DNA of 26,867 bases from Entamoeba histolytica HM-1:IMSS (Eukaryota; Evosea; Mastigamoebida; Endamoebidae), in contig NW_001915083.1 in the NCBI RefSeq assembly GCF_000208925.1, positions 1 through 26,867 on the forward strand. The letters run 5' to 3'. Shown piece by piece: positions 1 through 9,205 of this stretch. Within the stretch, counting starts at the first letter, position 1; every line of letters starts with the position of its first letter. The notes under the pieces were generated by a model that saw only the letters and a list, made by a program, of their open reading frames with translations, was not told the DNA's origin and did no database searches. Position numbers and translations under genes: made by a program.

Positions 1-386
1 TTGGTTTGAAATACAAACATCATTAAATAAAAATAAATTTGTAATGTTATGATTGAATTAAAAATGAATAAATAATTTTACGTATTTTTGAAATATATTT
101 ATTATTATATTTTTTAATTTCCATTAAACAATTATTTATTATTTAGTCACAATGATTATATTTTTATTCATGAATTATCAATTAGAATGAATGATATTAA
201 ATAATCAAAATAAAATAATGAAATATGATAAAATTATTTATTATTTCATCTTCAATAAACAAAAGAGAAATATTAATAATATTGATATTTTCTCATATTA
301 ATTATTTTATCATTTAAAACATTGATTATTTCTTTTAGTATATTGTTATTTAATATAATTTTATCATTTTATTTGATTCTTTTATT
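1..386 (+). repeat. Left terminal inverted repeat arm
   Basis: This arm starts TTGGTTTGAAATACAAACAT and is the exact reverse complement of 2532-2917 as far as I could check base by base. It is AT-rich with no open reading frame of note. Apparent identity over 386 bp suggests a young duplication, ongoing gene conversion, or an assembly foldback. Confidence 0.9.
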
Positions 387-414
387 GTGTATTTATAATA
401 ATTATATCATTTCT

Positions 415-780
415 CTTTTATTTCTTATTCTTATTTTATTATCTTATTTTTATTGATCATTTATTATCTTTATTAAATTAATTTGATTGAAGTGGTGTTG
501 ATAAAACATGAGGATTCAAATAACAACAGATGAAATAATAAAAATAAAACAAAATTTAATTTTCTTCTCTTCTATTTTTTTGTTTTTTTTAACAAAAATA
601 AAAAATACTAAAAATAAAATAAGCTAATTATAGAAAATAACAATATTATAATTTTATTATAATTATATTATTAATATTATTATATATTTATTGTTATTGT
701 AAAAAAAATAAAAATAACATTTATTTAAAATAAAATGGTAAAAATAATGATTGACTTGATGTGTTAATAACGTGTATTAA
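415..780. other. AT-rich non-coding DNA, left interior of element
   Basis: No open frame or RNA gene is visible. The stretch is A/T runs with one slightly richer patch near 490-535. It no longer pairs with the right side of the element. Confidence 0.5.
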
Positions 781-829
781 CTATTTAAACATCCATATTT
801 TGAACTTATAAACATCAAATTAAATTAAA
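781..829 (+). promoter_or_regulatory. Entamoeba-type core promoter of the TLDc gene
   Basis: CTATTTAAAC at 781-790 matches the Entamoeba TATA-like element (GTATTTAAA G/C) except at its first base. TTGAACTT at about 800-807 resembles the GAAC element (AATGAACT), which in known Entamoeba promoters lies between TATA and the start site. Transcription starting near 811-820 would leave a leader of about 10-20 nt before the ATG at 830, normal for the genus. Assignment is by motif and spacing only. Confidence 0.5.
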
Positions 830-1339
830 ATGAATAAGGTATTTATTAACCAAATAGAAGAATGGACAGAAAGAAGAATATCAAATATACTATTTGATTC
901 AGATAAAGACGATTGGAATAGAAATACATCAGTATTTGATCAAAGAATAATGAATAAAGAACATATAATAATTATTATTGAAGATGAAGAAGGAAATAAA
1001 TTTGGAGGATATGTTAATTCTAAAATTGATAAAATTAATGATTATATAAATGATTCAAAATCATTTGTATTTTCATTAGAATCAAAGGGAAGAATGAAAG
1101 GAATGAAGAAATTTGATATTAAATTACCAGAATATGCATTTTATTTATATAATCAATCAAATAATGATTTGTTTGCATTTGGATTAGATGATATTGAAGT
1201 TTATAAAGAAAATAATAAAACACAATCATGGTGTGATCAAAATTCATTTGAATATGAAGGAATATCAAACGCACTTTGTGGAAAACAATTTCCAAATCGT
1301 TTCACACCAAAACGAATCATAGTAATTGAAATGAAATGA
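830..1339 (+). CDS. TLDc domain protein (169 aa)
   Basis: The whole protein is a single TLDc-like domain. Visible landmarks are an acidic stretch IIIIIEDEEGNKFGGYVN near residues 47-64, FVFSLESKGRMK near 79-90, the central AFYLYNQS, and the C-terminal FEYEGISNALCGKQFP, where TLDc domains end in a strand-rich block after a conserved glycine. TLDc domains occur in oxidation-resistance proteins and V-ATPase regulators elsewhere; in Entamoeba such short single-domain proteins form a family of unknown function. There is no signal peptide or membrane segment. The ATG at 830 fits the promoter spacing and is the first in frame. It sits inside the 1-2917 inverted-repeat unit, making it either the unit's cargo or a gene trapped between the arms. 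The reading frame is intact, so it may be expressed. Confidence 0.75.
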   Translation: MNKVFINQIEEWTERRISNILFDSDKDDWNRNTSVFDQRIMNKEHIIIIIEDEEGNKFGGYVNSKIDKINDYINDSKSFVFSLESKGRMKGMKKFDIKLPEYAFYLYNQSNNDLFAFGLDDIEVYKENNKTQSWCDQNSFEYEGISNALCGKQFPNRFTPKRIIVIEMK

Positions 1340-2482
1340 TTCAATCTTGAATAATTGAAAATGAACTAAAAAAGAATAGAAAAACAAATCAATGAAGAAT
1401 ATGAACAGCCATTTCGTTCATCTGCCAATGAATGAAATGGTGAATTAAAAATTGACATAATTCAATGTTGAAATATTTTATTTCATTTAATGAAATTTTC
1501 ACACCCAATGAGTGTGTTTTTAATAGATAAGAAAAGAAATAAGAATGAAAGAGAAATAAAATGAAATGAATAAACAATTTATTTGTATCATTTCATTGAA
1601 TTAATTCATTATGAATCAAATGAATAAAATAATAGAAATAAGAATAAACAAATAAAGAAATAATAAAATACATCAACATATTTATGTTATTATTTCTTCA
1701 TTCTTATTTTCTATTTAAACAATAATAAACAAAACATAATAAGAAAGATAAATAAGAATAACACAACATAAAATAAATAATAAGAATAAAATATACAACA
1801 AACATGAATAAACAAGAAATGACAAATGATAAAAGAAGAACTCAATAAAATAACAACAAGAATAAAGAAAATAGAATGAAATGGAAAGAAATAGAATAAA
1901 TGAGTGATGATTAGAAAAGAGGAAATGACAAAAAGAAGAAATGAATGATGATTATAAAAGATAAAAATAAAATAATAATTATAAAATCAAAATTAAAATA
2001 ACATAATAATATAATAACAATATCATTGATTTTATCTTATTTTATTCTTATTTTATTTATCTTCTTTTATTATTTTTATTCTTCTATTTTATTAAATGAA
2101 AATGAAATGAGAAATGAATAATGAAAATCATAAACAACACACAAATATTAATACAAAATCAAATAATGAAATATCAAATAATAGTTGAATATGATGATGT
2201 AATTTAATAAGAAATATAATAAATAATAATAGAAAGAATGAAATAAGATAATATGAAACAATAATAATAATAATAAGAAAAGAAAATGATATAAATGATG
2301 GTATTAATAATAAATGAAATTATACATAATAATAATATAATGATGAAATATTCATTCATAAAATAAGAAATAAAGAAATGATAATTCAATGAGAATAATT
2401 AAAATGATGAAATTAAAAAGAAAACATTCTTATTAATGAAAAACAAAATAATAAATGAAGAATAAATAATATTAAAGTATAA
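1340..2482. other. Low-complexity non-coding interior of element
   Basis: The + strand is strongly purine-rich (GAAATAA/AAGAAT-type words), so the opposite strand shows open frames made of Phe, Tyr, Ile and Leu that are composition artefacts. A perfect GAAC-element match (AATGAACT) lies at 1360-1367 but no gene follows it. An imperfect palindrome spans about 1629-1717. I find no supportable gene here. Confidence 0.5.
1409..1440. repeat. Short hairpin downstream of the TLDc gene
   Basis: Two 13-bp arms (1409-1421 and 1428-1440, CCATTTCGTTCAT and ATGAATGAAATGG) are complementary with one mismatch around a 6-nt loop. It lies 70 bp after the TLDc stop codon. Function, if any, is unknown. Confidence 0.5.
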
Positions 2483-2531
2483 AGAAATGATATAAATATT
2501 ATAAATACACATTGAATCAAAGAAATGAATG

Positions 2532-2917
2532 AATAAAAGAATCAAATAAAATGATAAAATTATATTAAATAACAATATACTAAAAGAAATAATCAATGTT
2601 TTAAATGATAAAATAATTAATATGAGAAAATATCAATATTATTAATATTTCTCTTTTGTTTATTGAAGATGAAATAATAAATAATTTTATCATATTTCAT
2701 TATTTTATTTTGATTATTTAATATCATTCATTCTAATTGATAATTCATGAATAAAAATATAATCATTGTGACTAAATAATAAATAATTGTTTAATGGAAA
2801 TTAAAAAATATAATAATAAATATATTTCAAAAATACGTAAAATTATTTATTCATTTTTAATTCAATCATAACATTACAAATTTATTTTTATTTAATGATG
2901 TTTGTATTTCAAACCAA
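2532..2917 (-). repeat. Right terminal inverted repeat arm
   Basis: This is the reverse complement of 1-386, ending in ATTTCAAACCAA at 2917. Immediately inside it, 2511-2531 is a 21-bp block absent from the left arm; beyond that, 2483-2510 again matches 387-414 with one mismatch. The arms then diverge. Confidence 0.9.
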
Positions 2918-3301
2918 TAAATAAAAACAAACTGCCGTGTTAAATTATCGATAAATATATTCATTTATTTCAAAAATATATTTTTATGTAAAATTAAATA
3001 AAAATAATATTAATAGAAAATTATTTTATAATAAAATAAATAAAATAATGTTTGCGTGAAATTCGATAAAATATTTTATTTTTAAAGATATTTTGTTGTT
3101 TTTTCATTTAAATAACATATAATATGATGAATATTTAAAAAAAATGAAGAATTGAAGTTATTTATTTCAAATGAAAATGAAATGTTTTTTAATAATAAAT
3201 AACATTATTCAATTTGATACAAATAATTGCTATGTTTAATTACTTTTAAATAACTAACAATTAAAATCAATTAATGACTATTACAGAAATTAATTTATTT
3301 A
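2918..3301. other. AT-rich spacer outside the inverted repeat
   Basis: No gene is visible. Two similar patches about 120 bp apart (GCCGTGTTAAATTATCGATAA near 2934 and GCGTGAAATTCGATAA near 3053) look like a faint imperfect direct repeat. The rest is A/T homopolymer-rich DNA. Confidence 0.4.
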
Positions 3302-4312
3302 AACTTTGAACCACAAGTGATGGAAAATACAAATTGTAAATTCAAAATGAAGAAGAATGTTTTCAAAGAAAATAATAACGCAAAATCATAAACAAAAGAA
3401 ATAAAAGGATAATATGGAGAATGTGATAAATGAGATATATTTGTTATTGATATACATGTATTACAAGACACAGAAGAATGAAAAGAATGTATATGAATAA
3501 ATAGTTGATTATATATAAAAGAACAAAAGAATTTTAAATAATTAATAATGTCTTGAATTTCAACCAAGGTTTACACAAAATAATAAAACAATTAATAAAA
3601 TAATACAGAATGTTTTTCCAATATCAGACATTTAGATACATTTTTTGTATCATGTTAATTAAATGTTATTAATATATTCATGAAGAAGTTCATGAAGAAA
3701 AGAAGAAAACAAAGTAGATAAATATCAACAAAATTTGTTGGAATTTTTTAATGGAATAACTAGAAAATAACAAATTTCCAATGTAATCTGATGAATCAAA
3801 AAGTTCATCTTGTTATGATAATACACAATGAGAAAATGCAATTATAAGAATGATGGTATATGTAAAGTCATTGAAACCAATTAATGTAGAAGAAGTTGAA
3901 AAATATATTGATTATCATAGTATTAATGAAAAAAAGAACAAAACATTAAACAAGAATAATCAAACAAATAAAAATAATGAAATTGCAAAGAAATAAAAGA
4001 ATGAAATATATAGAAGAAATTAATTATTGTGATTTGGAAATTGAAAGAACTAAGACTAAATAAAATATTCTTCATAAAAATAACAAGAACAGGAAAAAAG
4101 TGAAAGAAATAAAAAACAAAACTACTAAAATATTTGTGTTTGTAAAAGAAGATATTGAATTTATTGACTAAGAAGAATTAGAAAATAATTTATCAGCACT
4201 ATTCAACATAAAGAAGAAGTAATTAAAAAGTTAATAAATATGTATAAAGATTGAACAACATTAGAAAGATAATGGTTATATTTCTACTGTATATTTGGTG
4301 ATGTAATTTAAA
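3302..4312 (+). pseudogene. Decayed coding remnant, family unrecognised
   Basis: One forward frame reads protein-like from about 3302 to 3890, interrupted only by stops that are mostly TAA, TAG or TGA where Gln or Trp would be unsurprising (for example YGECDK-stop-DIFVIDIHVL near 3420-3460, and NTECFSNIRHLDTFFVSC near 3600-3660). A second frame is open from about 3840 to 3990 (MVYVKSLKPINVEEVEKYID and onward). Further frames carry coding-like text at 4000-4060, 4120-4220 and 4200-4310 (IQHKEEVIKKLINMYKD). The pattern is an old gene with transitions and several frameshifts. I do not recognise the family; a transposase or lineage-specific gene is possible. Caution: AT-rich DNA often yields such text by chance, so the extent and main frame are uncertain. 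Confidence 0.35.
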
Positions 4313-5146
4313 AACATTAAATAAATTAAATGAATTTTTATTTAAATTTATTTTCAATAATTTAATATAAGATATGATTGTTTATATTTTAAATAAATAA
4401 TAATTTAAATAAAATGAATAATTAATGTAATAATTAATATAAGAAATATGAAAGTTAAATAATATTTTATTCAATGAAATATTAATTATTTACCATTCTT
4501 TTTATTTCATTTCATTTAAATTACATTATTCTCATTAATACTCATTTCATTACTTGATTAATATTAATTATCAATTAATTTGAAAATACAACAAACAATC
4601 ATTCTTTCTTATTTATTTGTTATTTATTTATTATTTATTATTCTTGAAATCGAAAATGTCACATCTGAAACACCACACAAATATAATACAATTCATATTT
4701 TGACTCTCATTGTTATTATCTTGTTATGATAATGTATTTGAATTAAAAATGTATCAGATAATGTTGCAAATGATGCAATAATTTATTATGATTAAATATT
4801 ACTTGTTGTAATATAAGAATTAGTATTTATTAAAAAAGAAATTATAACTATATTGGAGTATTATTCAATGAAACAATGTATTGTTATTGTCATTCATCTT
4901 CCTCTCTTCCATTGCATGTTTATTTCATAGTTACTGTTATTCACGCTGCTCATTGACATTATCCACTAATACTGATACTCTGATTTGATGTGATTTGTTT
5001 TGAAAGGGAGTTTCAGAAGGAAATGAAGATTCATTGAAGAAGATTTAATTAGAAAGAATTATCCACACGAAAGAAAGTACACTTCATTTATATTTGACAG
5101 TAACATTTAAGTCATTAAAATAATAAAGATAAAAAATCAGTTTAAA
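4313..5146. other. Intergenic AT-rich DNA
   Basis: No supportable gene. A less AT-rich patch near 4868-4990 gives only very short frames on either strand and may be a repeat fragment. Position 5147 is the stop of the leftward phospholipase B-like gene, so the right edge is presumably its 3' end region. Confidence 0.4.
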
Positions 5147-6874
5147 TTAAAATCCATCTTCATTGAAAACTATCCATGGGAATGTCCATTTTTCTGGTAA
5201 ACCATTATAAATAGCAGTGTCAAATGGCTTTTTGCCAAATTCATAAGCGGGTTGGTTTTCATATTGAGGGGATGAAATAGCATCTATTTTCAAAGAGATT
5301 GCACGTTCATAATTTATTGTTTTTGAATCAAGTCCTCCGAAATTAGATGGACAATGAAGAATAGTTGGATTAGTTGGACTTGGAATGCATTCTTTAGGTC
5401 TTAAATCATATCTAGAAAGAATAAATTGTCCAGGATCATTGACTAATGGGTCATTAGGATAACCATTATATCTCATAAACTTTTTAAAGTCTTCATATGT
5501 ATTAATGTGTGGTGCATCTCTTTGAATTAACTTCATTCTGTCTGATTTCCAATAATCAAAATACCAGTCATTATCTGCTTCACATTTTTCTCCTACTCCT
5601 GCATATTTATAAACATCATTAAAGAATGGTGCATTGACTGATGGAATATATCCATTTTTAATAAGTTCTTCAGTTCTATCACCTGCTCCATAATAACCTG
5701 GCATTTGTTCAATAGCATAAAGAGTACCAGGTTGTGGTCTTTTACCTGGTTTAAATTTATTATAGTCTATTATAATATATTGATTATTATATGTTCCTGA
5801 ATTTTCTCTGATAAAGTTTTTAGCCCATTGTACACCACTTCCCCTCTTACTTGATAAAAGATTAGCTATTTGAACACGAATCCATGTTAAAATACTATCT
5901 GGTGTACATTTTTCAAATTGGTCTTGATTCCAACAATGCATTGTTGTTTCAATAACAGCAAGTCCATTGTCCATTAACCAAAAATCATCTAATGAATGTG
6001 TTATTCCTGGATAACTACTAAATAAAATTCTTTTACTTCCAATAGCTTTATCAAAATATTGTATATGATATTCTTTTAAAATACGATTCATTGTTGTTGG
6101 TGATGACCATGTATCTTGTGCAACAAATAAATCTTGATAATTTGGTGTAAGTCTAATTAATCCTGTACAATGATGATGAACATCATACCATGCATCACTA
6201 AATCTTGTATGATTTCCATGTTTAAATCCTTTCATTTCTGGCCATAGATTATGTGCTGCTATATTTTGAAGGTCTGAAAGATCACCATCTGAATTTAATA
6301 TAAAAATGTCTGTTTCTGTCATATCTAATCCTGGCTCTTTCATAATTGCTCCTTCTCTAATTCCAAATGTTTGTGCTAAAACTATCCCAAGTGCTCTTCC
6401 CCATGGATCACTTAATGATAAATCTTTTGCTTGTTGTTTTGAATATGCTATATTTCTATTAATATATTCCATAGTAACTTTATCCCATTCTTCAATTACA
6501 TTTGATGCTCGTTGATTATTCATATGATCCCGAATTCTATGTGATGTTAAATATCCTTCAACTAATCCTGCACATTTTGCTAATTGAAGATCCATTTCAA
6601 GTGATGTGGATTGAACACTATTAATATGTAAAAATCCCCACCCATGAATAAATAATGTATCATTAAATGTTCCAACAACAAGATATTCTTTATTTTCTTG
6701 TACCTTTTCTACTTTATATTCTCCTTTTTCAATATAACATCCTGACTTAGAAAATGTGTCAGCAAATGCTAATGAAATTAGTAAAACATTGAGAATCATC
6801 TCACTAATTATTAAGTTCCTTTCAGATCTTAAATTAAATTCCAATGAATTGGAAAAAGTGCTTTTCTTTTTCAT
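5147..6874 (-). CDS. Phospholipase B-like (LAMA/PLBD family) hydrolase, 575 aa
   Basis: This matches the PLBD/LAMA-like family of N-terminal-nucleophile hydrolases, which are secreted or lysosomal and are activated by self-cleavage just before a Cys. The likely nucleophile is Cys236 in DVHHHCTGLIRL (231-242). Other family landmarks are LFIHGWGFL (74-82), the helix with LAKCAGLVEGYLT (98-110), NLWPEMKGFKHG (209-220), VAQDTWSS (251-258), SSYPGITHSLDDFWL (286-300), the YYGAGDRTEEL region (394-403) and ILSRYDLRP (485-493). Length is normal for the family. A hydrophobic segment at 26-38 (MILNVLLISLAFA) is a good signal peptide, but only if translation starts at Met26; starting at Met1 puts 25 charged residues in front. 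It is separated by 65 bp from the stop of the next leftward gene. An amidase-type activity rather than phospholipase is possible. Confidence 0.85.
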   Translation of the reverse strand: MKKKSTFSNSLEFNLRSERNLIISEMILNVLLISLAFADTFSKSGCYIEKGEYKVEKVQENKEYLVVGTFNDTLFIHGWGFLHINSVQSTSLEMDLQLAKCAGLVEGYLTSHRIRDHMNNQRASNVIEEWDKVTMEYINRNIAYSKQQAKDLSLSDPWGRALGIVLAQTFGIREGAIMKEPGLDMTETDIFILNSDGDLSDLQNIAAHNLWPEMKGFKHGNHTRFSDAWYDVHHHCTGLIRLTPNYQDLFVAQDTWSSPTTMNRILKEYHIQYFDKAIGSKRILFSSYPGITHSLDDFWLMDNGLAVIETTMHCWNQDQFEKCTPDSILTWIRVQIANLLSSKRGSGVQWAKNFIRENSGTYNNQYIIIDYNKFKPGKRPQPGTLYAIEQMPGYYGAGDRTEELIKNGYIPSVNAPFFNDVYKYAGVGEKCEADNDWYFDYWKSDRMKLIQRDAPHINTYEDFKKFMRYNGYPNDPLVNDPGQFILSRYDLRPKECIPSPTNPTILHCPSNFGGLDSKTINYERAISLKIDAISSPQYENQPAYEFGKKPFDTAIYNGLPEKWTFPWIVFNEDGF

Positions 6875-6939
6875 TTCTTTATTTCTTATTATTTTTTTGT
6901 ATTTTTAAAAACATTATTTTAAACTAATAAAAAATTGAT

Positions 6940-7617
6940 TTAGAAATCATCAAATAAACTTTTTGCTTTTGTTGCTAATTTCACTGCTCCATTAGCTATA
7001 GAATCTGCCATCCTTGATAACTCATCATTTCTCCATTCATCATCTGCTTCGATTTTTGAGTATGACTTCTTCTCTTCTTTCCCAAAGAATTCTTCTGATC
7101 CAATAGCACTTGCATTTGAATATTGTGTTAGTTTTTGTTTTTCATATGCTGTTGGTTCATCACTTCCAAAAAGTTGGTCTGAACTAATTGATTTAGCATT
7201 TTTATATTTATTCCAATCAACATTCGATGATGTTGATGCATAACTATTTTGTACTTTCTTTGGTTGTTTCTTTACACTAACATTTGATCCTCCTGCTGCA
7301 CTAGCATAGATCTTTGGTTTAATTGATCCTGACCCTTCAAAATCTTCAAAACACCATCCTGCTTTGTTTGTCGTTTTCTCTTCAACTTTTGGACTTTCTT
7401 CTTCTGCAACTTTTTCTTCTATTTCGTTAACTGTTTCTTCTTTTTTTACTTCTTCTTCTTTCACTTCTTTTGGTTGTTCTACAACTTCCTCTTTAACTTC
7501 TTCTTCTTGAATATTATCAAAATCGTCAAATGCATCAAATGCCTCTTCTTCATCAACACGTGTTGCTCCAAATGTATTTTCAGTTTTTGCTACTGAGTAG
7601 ACTGATCGGTTTGCCAT
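6940..7617 (-). CDS. Glo3-motif (ArfGAP2/3 C-terminal-like) protein lacking ArfGAP domain, 225 aa
   Basis: The C-terminal half carries two ISS-type repeats, KSISSDQLFGSDE and SAIGSEEFFGKEE, the signature of the Glo3 regulatory motif that binds COPI coat and SNAREs in ArfGAP2/3 and yeast Glo3. The final 25 residues (SRMADSIANGAVKLATKAKS and LFDDF) form a possible amphipathic lipid-binding helix, also typical of ArfGAP tails. The middle (about residues 22-82) is Glu/Lys/Val-rich and probably disordered, followed by GWCFEDFEGSG. The N-terminus has none of the CxxCx(16)CxxC zinc finger of an ArfGAP domain, and the 95 bp separating it from the next gene leaves no room for one. Inference: a COPI-linked adaptor or regulator without catalytic activity, or a split ArfGAP. 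Start ATG at 7617 is the first in frame. Confidence 0.6.
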   Translation of the reverse strand: MANRSVYSVAKTENTFGATRVDEEEAFDAFDDFDNIQEEEVKEEVVEQPKEVKEEEVKKEETVNEIEEKVAEEESPKVEEKTTNKAGWCFEDFEGSGSIKPKIYASAAGGSNVSVKKQPKKVQNSYASTSSNVDWNKYKNAKSISSDQLFGSDEPTAYEKQKLTQYSNASAIGSEEFFGKEEKKSYSKIEADDEWRNDELSRMADSIANGAVKLATKAKSLFDDF

Positions 7618-7712
7618 TGAAATATGTCAAACTCAGTACTATTTTTCTTTTTTTTCATTCTTTTTTTTTATCATTTACTTTATTATATCAAAACTATATG
7701 AACTTTATTCAA

Positions 7713-8903
7713 TTATCTTCCCTTTAATGCCGTTACAAGTGCTTCTATCGCTATATTGAGATGTTCAAGAACAACAAACTCATCTGTTTTGTGCATTTGT
7801 TCAACAGTCCCAGGACCAAAAATAATGAAGTCTGAAGAAGGAAATTCTTTTTTAAAGACAGCTGCATCAGATCCATAAGGTAATGAAACTTCTTTAAACT
7901 GATTAATAGATTTCATATACTCACTTAGTTTGTTTAATAATACATTTGTTGATCTACATTTAATGGCTGATATTTTACTGATAAATTCATATTCATATTG
8001 AGCATATGATATTTCATTCATTTGGTCAATTACTTTCTTAATAATTTCTTCTAAATGCTTATCAAATACGTTTGGAGAGAATCTATAATCTACAGTTTCA
8101 ATACAAAGGTCAGGAACTATATTAACTTTATCTCCACCTTCAATCTGTAACAATTAATTTTTGGTTATCTTACTGACTTAACATTAACAAACAGTTCCTA
8201 TATTTAATATAACATGTCCATTGAGATCTGGTGCTGTAATTGCCTCTTTTAATACACAATTTAAATCTGCCATCCCGTCTATTGCATTAAGTCCATCTTG
8301 AGGCATACACCCATGAGCTGACTTTCCATGACAAGTATACTTTACCCAATAATGTCCGTTTTGTCCAGACCCAACATATAGATTTGTTGGTTCAAGTACA
8401 ACAAATGTCTCAACTGACTCAAACATGTGTCTATGTGAAACCATAAAGTCTTGACATCCACGAACTCCAACCTCTTCTTCTGTAGAAAAGAATATGGCAA
8501 TGTCATCAATGTTATTGTTATTTTCAATCAGTCTCTTTAATGTTGCAATAATGACAGCATTCCCTCCTTTCATGTCTGATGTTCCTCTTCCATAGATATA
8601 TGTCTTATCATCAACTACTTCGGTTGTGCATTTGAGTGGCTCTTTTGTCCATCCAGATCCAATGTTGACTGTGTCAAGATGTCCACAGAGGACAACTTTA
8701 AATCCAAGTCTTTTATAGGCAATGATATTATGTTTATGTGGGTTTTTTGAGTAAGGAACAACTTCAACAATTAAGCCAAGGTCATTTTCTAATAAAGAAG
8801 TCATGTAATGTGTAATTTCTTCATGATTCTCGTTTGACGACTGACTGTCAATGGCAACCATTTGTTCTAATATAGTTTTGACATAACCCAGAGTTGTAGA
8901 CAT
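7713..8903 (-). CDS. M20-family metallohydrolase, ArgE/DapE-like (380 aa, two exons)
   Basis: Exons are 8903-8193 and 8144-7713, joined in phase 0 so that NIGT is followed by IEGGDKVNIVPD, a conserved M20 strand. Metal site residues are His75 and Asp77 (CGHLDTVN), Asp110 (GRGTSDMKGG), the catalytic-base Glu143 and ligand Glu144 (STEEEVGVRG), Glu171 (VVLEPTN) and His355 (EQMHKTDE). The dimerisation (lid) domain starts near residue 182 with GHYWVKYTCHGKSAHG. Set and spacing fit acetylornithine deacetylase, succinyl-diaminopimelate desuccinylase or a related aminoacylase/dipeptidase; substrate cannot be read from sequence. No signal peptide, so cytosolic. It diverges from the macrodomain-sirtuin gene. 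The bacterial-like character suggests possible lateral acquisition, followed by gain of an Entamoeba intron. Confidence 0.85.
8145..8192 (-). other. Spliceosomal intron (48 bp) in M20 gene
   Basis: On the minus strand it begins GTTTGTTAATG, the Entamoeba donor consensus, and ends TTGTTACAG. Unspliced, the frame stops at the TAA at 8186-8184; removal gives an uninterrupted family-length M20 protein. Confidence 0.9.
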
Positions 8904-9205
8904 TGTTTTTCTCTAATAAATGCAATTTCAAGTTTATTTTTCAAAAATAAGACGGAAATTATGAACAACTAATTGTTTTACGTTTTGTCTTGTGTCTTTG
9001 CAGTTGATTGTTGAGGTGACTAAAGACCCAACATTGTCAAAGAGACAAACAAGAAAATACAAAGAAAGAAAGACAAGAGAAATAAATAAGAAACAGCTGA
9101 CGTGCAGAAAAAACAGAGGAAGAAGAAATAAGAAGGATATAAAATAGATGTAATAAACGGAAGAAGTTTTTAGATGGAGGGGTTTTGACTGATAAAGATA
9201 GTTTG
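8904..9205. promoter_or_regulatory. Divergent promoter region (M20 / macrodomain-sirtuin)
   Basis: The two start codons face away from each other across this stretch. GGATATAAAATAG at 9135-9147 is a plausible TATA-like element for the rightward gene; start of transcription about 30 bp downstream (about 9165) would put the ATG at 9174 within a short leader. A purine-rich tract lies at 9050-9140. One forward frame is open from about 8965 to 9145 but has no ATG and is very basic, so I do not call it a gene. Confidence 0.45.

Larger units (their letters stand above)
1..2917. mobile_element. Foldback/TIR element carrying a TLDc gene
   Basis: The first 386 bases and the last 386 bases of this unit are reverse complements of one another; base 1 pairs with base 2917, and I found no mismatch by eye. 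Pairing continues for another 28 bp (387-414 against 2483-2510, one mismatch) after a 21-bp block present only in the right arm. Inside are one intact 169-aa TLDc gene and about 1.5 kb of AT-rich, non-coding DNA. I see no transposase, reverse transcriptase or target-site duplication. Terminal inverted repeats of hundreds of bp are typical of Mutator-like or foldback elements, so a non-autonomous element of that kind is my inference. Base 1 of the window is also the last paired base, so the true outer end cannot be seen. Confidence 0.6.

Noticed and set aside
1409..1440. Hairpin as a small RNA gene or terminator
   Set aside because: The arms are short with a mismatch, there is no supporting context, and palindromes of this size are common in such AT-rich DNA.
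1389..2596. Several minus-strand open frames of 61-65 codons rich in Phe, Tyr, Ile and Ser
   Set aside because: They arise from the purine-rich low-complexity + strand, have no recognisable motifs, and lie inside the inverted-repeat unit.
3295..3567. 90-codon minus-strand frame
   Set aside because: It lies antisense to the decayed forward frame; its openness follows from that frame's composition and it shows no domain.
3302..4312. Reading the remnant with TGA as Trp and TAA as Gln (alternative genetic code)
   Set aside because: Every neighbouring gene ends properly at TAA, TGA or TAG and none uses these as sense codons, so decay is the simpler account.
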